The notes beneath the pieces are model-generated. The model searched no databases. It saw only the letters and a list, made by a program, of their open reading frames with translations, and was not told the origin of the DNA. The position numbers and the translations under genes are program-made. DNA of 40,511 bases from Sulfurospirillaceae bacterium (GTDB lineage: Bacteria > Campylobacterota > Campylobacteria > Campylobacterales > Sulfurospirillaceae), in contig JAQUWL010000020.1 of assembly GCA_028692875.1 (NCBI GenBank), positions 1 to 40,511 of the forward strand, given 5' to 3'. Positions within the stretch are counted from its first letter, which is position 1. Each line of letters begins with the position of its first letter. Positions 1 through 7,767 of this stretch are shown one piece after another.

Positions 1-46
1 CGATAATACTCTCCCTTACTGGGATGGAAACGTAGGTCGCTGCCAG
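1..46 (+). rRNA. rrf: 5S ribosomal RNA, 3' end only
   Basis: The first bases match the 3' third of bacterial 5S rRNA. A GATAATAC segment is followed by a short CTCCC/GGGA(T)G hairpin and then GTAGGTCGCTGCCAG, equivalent to GAGTAGGGAACTGCCAG in Escherichia coli. The end is set near the CTGCCAG that pairs with the missing 5' end, so it may lie a few bases later. A T-rich run (TTTCTTTTTT, 53-62) follows and probably terminates the rRNA operon. The window therefore starts at the tail of an rRNA operon. No gene is seen in 63-103. Confidence 0.75.
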
Positions 47-103
47 TTCGTGTTTCTTTTTTACTGCAAAAATTACTACAAAATACAAAAATCCAATAAG
101 TTT

Positions 104-979
104 TTAATCAAAATGCTCTTTTGTTAGACTCTCATCTCGATAAGCATTTCGCTCGTATATTCCAAGATATTTTATATTTTTTGCAAAAAATATAAGTTCT
201 TCAATGGCTAATACGATTGATTTTTCCTCTGGATGTCCATCAATATCTACATGAAATTGACTTGCTTGTAATGTTCCTTGAAGACTATAACTTTCAAGCT
301 TTATAAGATTGACTCCATTTGTTGCAAATCCGCCTAGTGCCTTATAGAGAGCAGCTGGAATGTTTCGCACCTGAAAAACAATCGATGTAATATAGCGTTT
401 GGTTTTATCGTATTCTGGGATTGAATTGTTTTTTGATAGTACAATAAAGCGTGTTACATTGTCATGCTGATCACCAAAGTTGTCATTCAATATTTCTAGG
501 TCATATAATTTTGCAGCAAGTTCAGAAGCAATGGCACAAAATTTCGTATCATTCTTTTCTTTAACCTCTTTCGCAGAACCTGCTGTATCAAATTTGGCGA
601 TAGCTTCAAGTTGATGTTTTAGAATATTGTGATGACATTGTGCTAATGCTTGTGGATGCGATGCAACATATTTAATATTTTTAATGTTACTACCGCTAAC
701 TCCAAGAAGACAATGTTTTACTGGCTGAAAGTGTTCTGCAACTATATGCAAAGAGAGTTGTGGTATTTTGCGGTATATCTCTTCCACTCTTCCTGCTGTT
801 GAGTTTTCAAGAGGAATCATCGCAAAATCCGCAGTTTCAGACTCAACTAATTTCATTGCATCTTCAAATGTATGACATGCTATGGTAATTGATTTTGGAA
901 AAAAACTTCTACATGCAAGATGGGAATAAGCACCCTCAACACCTTGATATGCAATAACATAACTATTCAAATTGTGCAT
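104..979 (-). CDS. pheA: Prephenate dehydratase, monofunctional, alphaproteobacterial-like
   Basis: Converts prephenate to phenylpyruvate in phenylalanine synthesis. The periplasmic-binding-protein-like catalytic fold spans about residues 7-185, with the NVTRF motif carrying the catalytic Thr near residue 176. A C-terminal ACT regulatory domain (about 195-285) carries GVNLIKLESY, the phenylalanine-sensing ESRP-type site. There is no chorismate mutase domain: the protein starts at the dehydratase fold. From memory, Campylobacter PheA is a longer mutase-dehydratase fusion. The wording of this protein (IPAALYKALGGFATNG, IDGHPEE) is closer to alphaproteobacterial enzymes, so transfer is possible. 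The AAGG before the ATG directly abuts it; a TTG at codon 4 (start at 970) has better ribosome-binding spacing and may be the real start. It diverges from the tRNA gene. Confidence 0.9.
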   Translation of the reverse strand: MHNLNSYVIAYQGVEGAYSHLACRSFFPKSITIACHTFEDAMKLVESETADFAMIPLENSTAGRVEEIYRKIPQLSLHIVAEHFQPVKHCLLGVSGSNIKNIKYVASHPQALAQCHHNILKHQLEAIAKFDTAGSAKEVKEKNDTKFCAIASELAAKLYDLEILNDNFGDQHDNVTRFIVLSKNNSIPEYDKTKRYITSIVFQVRNIPAALYKALGGFATNGVNLIKLESYSLQGTLQASQFHVDIDGHPEEKSIVLAIEELIFFAKNIKYLGIYERNAYRDESLTKEHFD

Positions 980-1035
980 CCTTTTAAATTTATTATTTTT
1001 CTAGCCAAGCTTATCAAGCTAGTGCAACATAACAT

Positions 1036-1063
1036 TTGCTTTTTTAAAAAAATAAGGTATAAT
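1036..1063 (+). promoter_or_regulatory. Sigma-70-type promoter of tRNA-Arg
   Basis: A perfect TATAAT -10 box lies at 1058-1063, 17 bases before the mature tRNA. A TTGCTT -35-like box lies at 1036-1041 with a 16-base spacer, and a T/A run fills the spacer, as is common in Campylobacterota promoters. Transcription would start a few bases before the tRNA. Confidence 0.7.
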
Positions 1064-1080
1064 ATCGCCTTTGTAAATGT

Positions 1081-1157
1081 GCGCTCGTGGCTCAGCTGGA
1101 TAGAGCATCGGTTTGCGGTACCGGAGGTCACAGGTTCGAATCCTGTCGAGCGCACCA
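1081..1157 (+). tRNA. tRNA-Arg, anticodon GCG
   Basis: A complete cloverleaf with encoded CCA. The 7-bp acceptor stem is GCGCTCG/CGAGCGC. The D arm is GCTCAGCTGGATAGAGC, including A20, an arginine identity base. The anticodon stem is TCGGT/ACCGG (first pair T-G) around the 7-base loop TTGCGGT, giving anticodon GCG. The T arm CAGGTTCGAATCCTG is canonical and the discriminator base is A. GCG reads CGC and CGU. Most bacteria read these codons with an ACG anticodon edited to inosine, so the anticodon is notable. Confidence 0.93.
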
Positions 1158-1183
1158 TTTCTAAACTCTTAAAACTTCTAATC

Positions 1184-1218
1184 AAAAAAGCTAATATTTT
1201 CTTTTTAAAAACATTAGC
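1184..1218 (-). terminator. Intrinsic terminator of the ftsW-murG operon
   Basis: Read on the minus strand, the arms GCTAAT (1213-1218) and ATTAGC (1190-1195) form a 6-bp stem. After one mismatch the stem continues through A/T pairs, and six T residues follow (1184-1189). It lies just downstream of the last gene of the minus-strand operon. Confidence 0.6.
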
Positions 1219-1231
1219 AACAGTTATTGCT

Positions 1232-1477
1232 TCAATCTTTTTTTAATCTCGTTTTTTGAATCCAAAGATATGTTTTGTAGCTCGTCATGCCTATAAAATA
1301 GCAAGCACCCATTAGCAAAAAGGTATTTACGAGCAATTGCTTAGATTCTCCCTCTAGTCCAAAGTAATTTGCAGCAGAAGAAAATGCGATAAGAGATGTT
1401 GCAAGCCCAACCCCTAGGATAAAATCTCCCACAATAGGAATTTTAGAAAGATCTTGACATATTTTCGTTGCATTCAT
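1232..1477 (-). CDS. Small two-helix membrane protein of unknown function
   Basis: The start MNATKICQDL is chosen because GGAG stands 7 bases before this ATG and the ATG follows the murG stop after one base; a longer frame to 1519 would run into murG. The product is about 81 residues. It has two hydrophobic stretches, around residues 14-37 (IPIVGDFILGVGLATSLIAF) and 50-66 (LVNTFLLMGACYFIGMT), and a basic C-terminus (KTRLKKD). It is the last gene of ftsW-murG and is followed by a terminator. No family is recognised. Position suggests a cell-envelope or division role, but that is inference only. Confidence 0.7.
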   Translation of the reverse strand: MNATKICQDLSKIPIVGDFILGVGLATSLIAFSSAANYFGLEGESKQLLVNTFLLMGACYFIGMTSYKTYLWIQKTRLKKD

Positions 1478-1478
1478 T

Positions 1479-2492
1479 TTAATTCTCCATAATGTAGTCA
1501 ACAATTTTTTTTGCACCAAAGGGCTTTATTTTTGTCATTAAATTTTGTGATATCAATTCTAGATTTAGATTTTTGATGCTTTGCCAAATTTTATCAGGAT
1601 TTAAATCATTTTGCATTCTTAATTGTGCTAAATTATCTTTCAATAAAGGCAGAACATTGTGGTATTGGTGATTTTTGGCAGCGTGCTGGTATGGTATAAA
1701 AAGTGATGGCAATCCACATGCACAAAGCTCCCAAAGAGTACTTGCTCCAGAGCGACTGATAGCAAAATCTGCTTCAGCCATTTTTTGCGCCAAAGTATCA
1801 CTGAAAGCAAAAACATCTGCTTTTATGTCATTATTTTTATAGAATGTATTTACTTCATCGAACTCTTTTGAACCTGTTTGGTGAATAATGCCGATATCGT
1901 GTTTTTTTAAAATAGGTGCCATCTGCATCGCCAAAACATTTATGCTATTTGCCCCTTGGCTTCCGCCTAGAAAAATTATATTTTTAAACTCTTTTCGAAT
2001 GCGTGCATAGTTAAAATAGGTTTGGTTTACAGGATAGTCACTGCAAGGAGACAAGGTATTATAGGAGCTAAAAAATGCTTTTGCAAAAGGCTTTAATAGG
2101 GTGTTTAGTTTTCCAGATATGGCGTTTTGCTCGTGAATATAGAGTTTTTTACCTAATATTACGGCACAAATAGAAGCAGGAGCAGCGGAATATCCTCCAA
2201 CACAGATTACTTTTTTAATATTGTGTTTTTTAAAAATATCTCTACATGTAAAGAGTAGTTTTAGCACATAAAACAAAGAAATCAGTTTTTTTAAACCTTT
2301 TTGATTGACAACTCCTTGAGAGTTTAAGAAATATTTATCCTCAAACCCCTCGCTGTTTTCAAACCAAAGCTTGTCTTGACCTTTGCTTGAGCCTATATAG
2401 ATAGGCTTAATTCCTAGTTTGTTAAACTCTTCTTTTAAAGCTTTTGCTATCACAAGATGTCCGCCCGTACCTCCGCCCGTAATAGCAATCAT
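1479..2492 (-). CDS. murG: MurG, lipid II-forming GlcNAc transferase
   Basis: Transfers GlcNAc from UDP-GlcNAc to undecaprenyl-PP-MurNAc-pentapeptide (lipid I) on the cytoplasmic face of the membrane, giving lipid II. The 337 residues fit the family. The N-terminal glycine loop TGGGTGGHL (residues 5-13) is the MurG signature. FLGGSQGA and the C-terminal donor-site run SRSGASTLWELCACGLPSLFIPY mark the GT28 domain. Its ATG overlaps the ftsW stop by 4 bases (ATGA), implying coupled translation, so synthesis of lipid II and its use by FtsW are coexpressed. A TACATGTA palindrome lies at 2243-2250. Confidence 0.96.
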   Translation of the reverse strand: MIAITGGGTGGHLVIAKALKEEFNKLGIKPIYIGSSKGQDKLWFENSEGFEDKYFLNSQGVVNQKGLKKLISLFYVLKLLFTCRDIFKKHNIKKVICVGGYSAAPASICAVILGKKLYIHEQNAISGKLNTLLKPFAKAFFSSYNTLSPCSDYPVNQTYFNYARIRKEFKNIIFLGGSQGANSINVLAMQMAPILKKHDIGIIHQTGSKEFDEVNTFYKNNDIKADVFAFSDTLAQKMAEADFAISRSGASTLWELCACGLPSLFIPYQHAAKNHQYHNVLPLLKDNLAQLRMQNDLNPDKIWQSIKNLNLELISQNLMTKIKPFGAKKIVDYIMEN

Positions 2493-3649
2493 AGCTTAGC
2501 TCTTTTGCTTACCATAAGAACCATTCCTATGCCCAGTGATATTGCCAATATGGAACTGCCACCATAGCTAATAAATGGAACAGAAATGCCTTTTATGGGC
2601 GTGATAGAGGTAATGCCATATGCATTCATTAAAAAAGAAAATGTTATCAGAAGACCGATCCCAATTGAGAAAAGATAGTATACTCTATTAGTGCTTCTTC
2701 CAGCTATTCTAAAAATTCTGTAAATAATCATGAAAACAACAAGAGTGATAAATGCGACTCCTAGTGACCCTATCTCTTCGGAAATACCAGCAAGCACAAA
2801 GTCTGTATGTACTTCACTTAGAAATCCTAATTTGAAAAGTCCGTTTCCAAGTCCTTCGCCGATAAGCCCACCGTGTTTTATCGCATTAAGTGAGTGTGAT
2901 ATCTGATAAGGCTCAGGAGCATTTTCGACCCTGAGGGCATTTGCTATGTTTTCAGGAAAAAGTGAAAGTACCATATTTTGTATTGTTGCCCACCATGTTT
3001 TTATTCTGACGATTCGATGGTGTGAGGTAAAAATAGCAATTAAAAAGACCACAATAGAGCCTAAAATAGAGAGCATAAAAAGCTGAAGGCTAGTACCAGC
3101 AAAAAATGCCATAACCGCAAGAGTAAGTGCCAAAACAACCACTTGACCTAAGTCGTTTTGCATAACAGCAATCAGATATATAACAAGTACAAAAACCGCC
3201 AAATATGGCAATATAAGTTTCATTTCGTCAATGAGTGATTTTTTATTTTCATCTAGTCTTCTTGCAAAACTCCAAGCCAAAAAATAGACAAAACCAATTT
3301 TGAAAAACTCAACAGGTGCAAAAGAGAAGCCTGGAAACCTAATCCATCTTTTAGCTCCGCCCGAAGATGTTACCAAGGATTCTGGAAGATAGTGCATGAT
3401 TCCCATTAGCAAAAGGCAACTAAAAAAGATAAAAAAACCTATATATGGAAGGTATTTGTCTGGATTTAGTTGTGATATGCCCCACATAACAAAAATACAA
3501 ACTATCCCTACGATAAATTGTCTTGTAAAAAAATGCCATTCGTTGTACGAAAAGAAAAGGGTTGTAAATACAGGCAAAGACAGAGAAAATAAAATGCTAG
3601 TAAAAATGCAAAAGGCACATAGTGAAAAAAGAACTTTGTCGGTGGTCAT
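2489..3649 (-). CDS. ftsW: FtsW/RodA-family peptidoglycan polymerase, probably FtsW
   Basis: Integral membrane SEDS glycosyltransferase that polymerises lipid II at the septum. The 386 residues carry about ten hydrophobic helices. Family motifs include GGAKRWI, ENAPEPYQ-SLNAIKHGG, GEGLGNG and FISYGGSS near the C-terminus. FtsW is preferred to RodA because it is coupled directly to murG, a division-cluster arrangement, and because a class B PBP gene lies nearby, though on the other strand. The ribosome binding site is weak. It diverges from flgB across about 130 bases; no confident promoter is seen on this strand. Confidence 0.9.
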   Translation of the reverse strand: MTTDKVLFSLCAFCIFTSILFSLSLPVFTTLFFSYNEWHFFTRQFIVGIVCIFVMWGISQLNPDKYLPYIGFFIFFSCLLLMGIMHYLPESLVTSSGGAKRWIRFPGFSFAPVEFFKIGFVYFLAWSFARRLDENKKSLIDEMKLILPYLAVFVLVIYLIAVMQNDLGQVVVLALTLAVMAFFAGTSLQLFMLSILGSIVVFLIAIFTSHHRIVRIKTWWATIQNMVLSLFPENIANALRVENAPEPYQISHSLNAIKHGGLIGEGLGNGLFKLGFLSEVHTDFVLAGISEEIGSLGVAFITLVVFMIIYRIFRIAGRSTNRVYYLFSIGIGLLITFSFLMNAYGITSITPIKGISVPFISYGGSSILAISLGIGMVLMVSKRAKL

Positions 3650-3729
3650 AGGTTTCGCATTCTCTTTGTTTTTTTATGATTTTACATTATTTATGATTAA
3701 AATCGCCTCTGTTTTTAAAAGGTATTTTC

Positions 3730-3745
3730 TGGAATAGAATTTGCT
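3730..3745 (+). promoter_or_regulatory. Sigma-54 (RpoN) promoter of flgB
   Basis: TGGAATAGAATTTGCT fits the RpoN pattern TGGCACNNNNNTTGCW: the invariant GG (3731-3732) and GC (3743-3744) are separated by exactly ten bases and the downstream box is TTGC. Transcription would start near 3755, about 27 bases before the flgB ATG. Control of rod genes by RpoN/FlgR is established in Campylobacter and Helicobacter. Confidence 0.85.
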
Positions 3746-3781
3746 TTCATGATGTGTATAATTTGTGAAAATGGAGAAAAC

Positions 3782-4213
3782 ATGAGCTTTACCATAAGCA
3801 AATCAAGTATTTTGATAGAAAAAGCACTTGATGCTAGATCTGTGCGACAAGATCTCATATCTGGCAATATTGCAAACATTGACACCCCTTTTTACAAAGC
3901 GAGAGATATTGATTTTGAAACAGTTTTGGCTCAAAAATCAAGAGAGATATATGCCAAAGGCGAGACTCAAGAGCTTAAAATGGCACAAACAAACAAAATC
4001 CATATGGATGGAGCAAAAGATTTTAACTCTTCAATGCCAACGGTTTATTTCAGGGATGGACATATGGCGAGAAATGATGGAAACACGGTTGATTTGGATG
4101 TGGAGAGTACGGAACTTGGCAAAAATGCGATGATGTATAACGCACTAACCTATGCTTTGCAGAAAAACTCTATACTTTTCAGAAGTGTTATAGAGTCTTC
4201 CGCTAAGGTTTAA
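3782..4213 (+). CDS. flgB: FlgB, flagellar proximal rod protein
   Basis: Component of the proximal rod of the flagellar basal body, exported by the flagellar type III apparatus. The conserved rod-protein N-terminus has ISGNIANIDTPFYKARDIDF, the 'NIANxxTPxYK' signature, and the C-terminal helix ends ALQKNSILFRSVIESSAKV. The start MSFTISKSS is chosen because GGAG lies 5-8 bases upstream; an upstream in-frame ATG at 3749 would precede the expected transcript start of the sigma-54 promoter. The product is 143 residues, normal for FlgB. First gene of flgB-flgC-fliE-pbpB, the same order I recall from C. jejuni. Confidence 0.95.
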   Translation: MSFTISKSSILIEKALDARSVRQDLISGNIANIDTPFYKARDIDFETVLAQKSREIYAKGETQELKMAQTNKIHMDGAKDFNSSMPTVYFRDGHMARNDGNTVDLDVESTELGKNAMMYNALTYALQKNSILFRSVIESSAKV

Positions 4214-4222
4214 GGATAAAAA

Positions 4223-4717
4223 ATGGCATATTTAAGCAGTTTTGATATTAGTGGATATGGGCTTTCCGCACAACGTTTTCGTATGGATGTTATTAGCTCC
4301 AATATTGCCAATGCAAACACAACTAGAACCAGCGAGGGTGGACCTTATCAGCGAAAAGATGTTGTTCTTAAGGCTGTTGATTTTACTAAGACACTAAACA
4401 AAGAGATGGCTAGTAGCTCGAATATGCTTGAGTATGAAAATCCACTAGATGATACTTTCTTGAAAAGCAGTGCTAATCCTGCTATAATGAGCGTTAAGGT
4501 GGATAAGGTTGTGCGTGACGAGAGCGATTTTAAGATGAAATTTGAGCCTTCTCATCCAGACGCCAATGCAGATGGTTATGTTGCTTATCCAAATATAAAT
4601 CCAGTTATAGAGATGTCCAATCTTATCGAGGCAACTAGGGCTTACCAAGCTAACGTCGCAGCATTTCAGAGTGCAAAAGCTATGGCACAAAGTGCTATAG
4701 ATATACTAAAAGGGTAG
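4223..4717 (+). CDS. flgC: FlgC, flagellar proximal rod protein
   Basis: Second proximal rod protein. The N-terminal signature MDVISSNIANANTTRTSEGG and the C-terminal NLIEATRAYQANVAAFQSAK are typical of FlgC and the axial protein family. The 164 residues match the family. It lies 9 bases after flgB and 4 bases before fliE, clearly cotranscribed from the RpoN promoter at 3730. Confidence 0.96.
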   Translation: MAYLSSFDISGYGLSAQRFRMDVISSNIANANTTRTSEGGPYQRKDVVLKAVDFTKTLNKEMASSSNMLEYENPLDDTFLKSSANPAIMSVKVDKVVRDESDFKMKFEPSHPDANADGYVAYPNINPVIEMSNLIEATRAYQANVAAFQSAKAMAQSAIDILKG

Positions 4718-4721
4718 ATAA

Positions 4722-5024
4722 ATGCAAAATAATAGCATTGATAAAATTTCAGCACTTAATACACTCTCTTCTGGTATCGTTGATACAAAAGAGAAGGTAG
4801 GGACTGGCGATTTTTCTAAAATACTAAATGATTCTATTAACGAAGTGAATAATTTGCAAGTAAAAGGCGATAAGGCATTGGCGGATATTGCAACAGGAAC
4901 TGTTAAGGATTTACACCAAGCTGCCATTGCTATTGGAAAGGCTGAAACAAGCATGAAGATGATGCTTGAGATTAGAAATAAAGCATTGAGTGCTTATAAA
5001 GAAATTGCTAGGACGCAAATATAA
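4722..5024 (+). CDS. fliE: FliE, rod/MS-ring adaptor
   Basis: Links the MS ring (FliF) to the proximal rod. The 100-residue length and the helical C-terminal half (GDKALADIATGTVKDLHQA, then IAIGKAETSMKMMLEIRNK) fit FliE. The variable N-terminus is rich in Ser and Asn. Start codon 4 bases after the flgC stop. Confidence 0.94.
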   Translation: MQNNSIDKISALNTLSSGIVDTKEKVGTGDFSKILNDSINEVNNLQVKGDKALADIATGTVKDLHQAAIAIGKAETSMKMMLEIRNKALSAYKEIARTQI

Positions 5025-5036
5025 TTTTTTGCCTAA

Positions 5037-6812
5037 ATGCAGCAATTCGAATCAAACAAAATCAAAATCCTTTTTCTATTTTTTATTGTATTTCTTTGTT
5101 TTGTAATTTTTTTAGGAACGCTTTTTTATTGGGCAAGTATTGACAGAAGGCTTCCTAGGCTAGAGCATACAGAGATAAATCATGCCTTGAGAGGAAGTAT
5201 TATTAGTGCGGACGGTTTTAAGATCGCAACAAGTCAAAAGATGTATAAGGCAGTTGTTGATACTAGAAACATAGACCCACTAAAAAAAGATTTATTTATA
5301 AAACTATATGCTTTATATAGCTCTCAAGATGCAAAGTCGGTAGAAAAAGCTATTGAGAACACCAACGGCAATCTCGTTCTGTCTTATAAAATTGACTCCA
5401 AAACTGCAAAATATCTTCAAGATTTGTCAAAAAAACTTTTAAGGTTGGGTGTTTTTATTTCATATGTTGATACTCAGACAGGTGTTCCTTTTATAAGGGG
5501 GCTAAATATTATTGAAAGCGGAGAGAGCAGAATCTATCCAGCCATTGACACAGCGACCCCACTAGTTGGATATGTAAAAAAAATTGAGCAAGAAAACATT
5601 ACAAAATCTTCCGGCGTAAAAGGAATTGAGAGGTTTTATGAAGATAAACTCTCTTCTTCACAAGATTCTCTTACTTCAGGATCTAGGGATATATCTAAAG
5701 CTATTATTTTGGATGGAAATAGTATCACATCGCAGAGAATTGATGGTTATGATGTCCATCTAAGTATCTCTTTAAAGATGCAAAAAATTGTAGAAAATAT
5801 TATCGACCAGTATTCTAAAAAACTTGATGCGAGAGAGATTTTTGCAGGTATTATGGATAGTGAAACCGGCGAGATGATTGTGTTTGCAAGTAGCCATAGA
5901 TTTAATCCAGACTTTATTAGAAGAAGAGATTATGAATGGCTTAATGTATCGGCTGTTGAGCAAAGTTATGAACCAGGTTCTGTTATGAAGACAATAACAT
6001 TTGCCTTGCTCTTAAAAGAGAATAAGATAAACCCATACGATATGATTCCTGTGTATGGTGGAAGATATAAGCTTGGCAATAAAACCATTACGGACACCCA
6101 TCATGATGATTGGTTAACGGCAGAGGATGTTATTGTATATTCAAGCAATGTTGGAACCGCCCAAATTGCACAAAAGCTTGATCCAGTAGAATTTTATCAA
6201 GGGCTAAAAGATTTTGGTTTTTCTTTGCCAAGCGGTATTGATTTGCCATATGAAAATTCTGGCTACATTCCTCCTTTGCACAAATTTAATTCGCAAATTT
6301 ATAAAGCAACTGTTGGCTATGGTTATGGCATGACTTCAAATTTTATGCAAGTTCTTAAGGCGTATAACGTTTTTAACAATAATGGAAGGATTGTGACTCC
6401 CATGCTGGTTAAAAAACTTGTTTCTCAATCAGGACAAGAGATTTATCCTCCAAAAGAGCAAGAGCATCAAATATTGCCAGTGGCTGTTGCTAAAAGAATG
6501 CAAAAGATAATGATAAAAGTAGTTGAAAAAGGAACCGGCACAAATGCAAAAATGGATGGTTTGGAGATAGGTGGAAAGACAGGAACTGCTCATATTGCAC
6601 AAGATGGCGAATATGTTAAGGTATACAATAGCTCCTTTTTTGGTTTTGCAAACGATAAGAAAAATAGATATACCATCGGAGTTTTAGTGCGAGAGCCTAA
6701 AAAGAAATATTCCTATTTTGCTTCTCAAAGTGCAGTTCCTATTTTTAAAGAAATAGTAGAAAGACTAGTTGAAAATAGCTATCTGGTTCCATTATATAGC
6801 GGAGTCGAATAG
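5037..6812 (+). CDS. pbpB: Class B penicillin-binding protein (FtsI/PbpB type)
   Basis: Peptidoglycan transpeptidase, probably the septal enzyme partnering FtsW. A single N-terminal anchor spans about residues 10-33 and a PBP dimerisation region follows. The catalytic motifs are SVMK (active Ser near residue 315), SSN in VYSSNVGTAQ, and KTGT in GGKTGTAHIA. The 591 residues match PBP3/FtsI. It is the last gene of the flagellar rod operon, as recalled for C. jejuni (pbpB), so division and flagellar genes may share readthrough transcription. There is no strong ribosome binding site. It converges on hemH with only 4 bases between stop codons and no visible terminator. Confidence 0.93.
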   Translation: MQQFESNKIKILFLFFIVFLCFVIFLGTLFYWASIDRRLPRLEHTEINHALRGSIISADGFKIATSQKMYKAVVDTRNIDPLKKDLFIKLYALYSSQDAKSVEKAIENTNGNLVLSYKIDSKTAKYLQDLSKKLLRLGVFISYVDTQTGVPFIRGLNIIESGESRIYPAIDTATPLVGYVKKIEQENITKSSGVKGIERFYEDKLSSSQDSLTSGSRDISKAIILDGNSITSQRIDGYDVHLSISLKMQKIVENIIDQYSKKLDAREIFAGIMDSETGEMIVFASSHRFNPDFIRRRDYEWLNVSAVEQSYEPGSVMKTITFALLLKENKINPYDMIPVYGGRYKLGNKTITDTHHDDWLTAEDVIVYSSNVGTAQIAQKLDPVEFYQGLKDFGFSLPSGIDLPYENSGYIPPLHKFNSQIYKATVGYGYGMTSNFMQVLKAYNVFNNNGRIVTPMLVKKLVSQSGQEIYPPKEQEHQILPVAVAKRMQKIMIKVVEKGTGTNAKMDGLEIGGKTGTAHIAQDGEYVKVYNSSFFGFANDKKNRYTIGVLVREPKKKYSYFASQSAVPIFKEIVERLVENSYLVPLYSGVE

Positions 6813-6816
6813 AAAT

Positions 6817-7764
6817 CTATACAGCGTTTTTAACAGCTTGTGTTATAAATTTTACAAAATCTTCTGAATCATTTGGGCATTTTGAGACAATATAGTTTTT
6901 AATGCCAAAATCCTTAGCAACCTCTGCGTATTCGATAGATAGTTCAAACTCTGTTTCTGAGTTGTCAATAGTGAAAGAAAGTGGACATATGATAATGTTT
7001 TTAGAGGAAAGACTTTTGATTTTATCCTCAAGACTAGGCTCAAGCCATTTAACTGGACCAAGTTTTGACTGGTAGGCAATATGTGTATTGGCAAAATTAA
7101 TATCCTCTTCTTCTAGAAACTCCTTAATAATCTTTACATGTAGCTCAATTTGATTTTGATAGGGATCACCTGAATCAATAATCTTTTGAGGCAAAGAGTG
7201 TGCCGAAAAAATTAGCTCAAAATCATCTGCTTTTTTGTCCTTTAGTGCCTCTTTGATATTTGAGACCAAGCTTTTGTTATAAAGGGCGTTATCAAAAAAA
7301 GGCTCAATTGTTGTTACTTTGGTGTCAAAAAAAAGCTCATCTGCTTTTTTGGCAAAATCTTCCAGTGAAGATTTGGTGGTAGTTGTTGAGTATTGTGGAT
7401 AAAGTGGAAAAAGAATAACCTCTTGAATATCTTTATTTTCCAGCTCGGCTATGGCGTCTTGCGAAAAAGGAGGCGTGTAACACATGGCAAATGTAACATA
7501 ATAATCATCTCCTAGTGCTACTTGCACTTTTTGAACCAACTGCTTTGTGTAGCCACATATTGGAGATTTTCCACCGATTTTGGAGTAATTTTCTCTTGCT
7601 ATCTTTTTGCGAGATGTTGTAATCATCCATGCGATAATGCTTCGTAGAAGATTGTTTTTAACAGTTATAATGTTGGGGTCGTTAAACATATTTTTTAGAA
7701 AAACTTCAACCTCGTCTAGATTGTTAGGACCGCCCATGTTGAGGAGTATAACTGCTTTTTTCAT
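6817..7764 (-). CDS. hemH: Ferrochelatase
   Basis: Inserts ferrous iron into protoporphyrin IX (or acts on coproporphyrin), completing heme. MKKAVILLNMGGP is the family N-terminus. The catalytic His is in FSAHSLPQ (about residue 189), and the acidic metal site is in CPLSFTIDNSETEFEL. The 315 residues are normal for the short bacterial form. Third gene of gnnB-gnnA-hemH, starting 3 bases after gnnA; the same order is recalled from C. jejuni. A TACATGTA palindrome is at 7135-7142. Confidence 0.95.
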   Translation of the reverse strand: MKKAVILLNMGGPNNLDEVEVFLKNMFNDPNIITVKNNLLRSIIAWMITTSRKKIARENYSKIGGKSPICGYTKQLVQKVQVALGDDYYVTFAMCYTPPFSQDAIAELENKDIQEVILFPLYPQYSTTTTKSSLEDFAKKADELFFDTKVTTIEPFFDNALYNKSLVSNIKEALKDKKADDFELIFSAHSLPQKIIDSGDPYQNQIELHVKIIKEFLEEEDINFANTHIAYQSKLGPVKWLEPSLEDKIKSLSSKNIIICPLSFTIDNSETEFELSIEYAEVAKDFGIKNYIVSKCPNDSEDFVKFITQAVKNAV

Positions 7765-7767
7765 TTT

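Noticed and set aside
920-1246. Open frames on both strands across the tRNA-Arg gene
   Set aside because: They run through the tRNA and its promoter and encode no recognisable protein.
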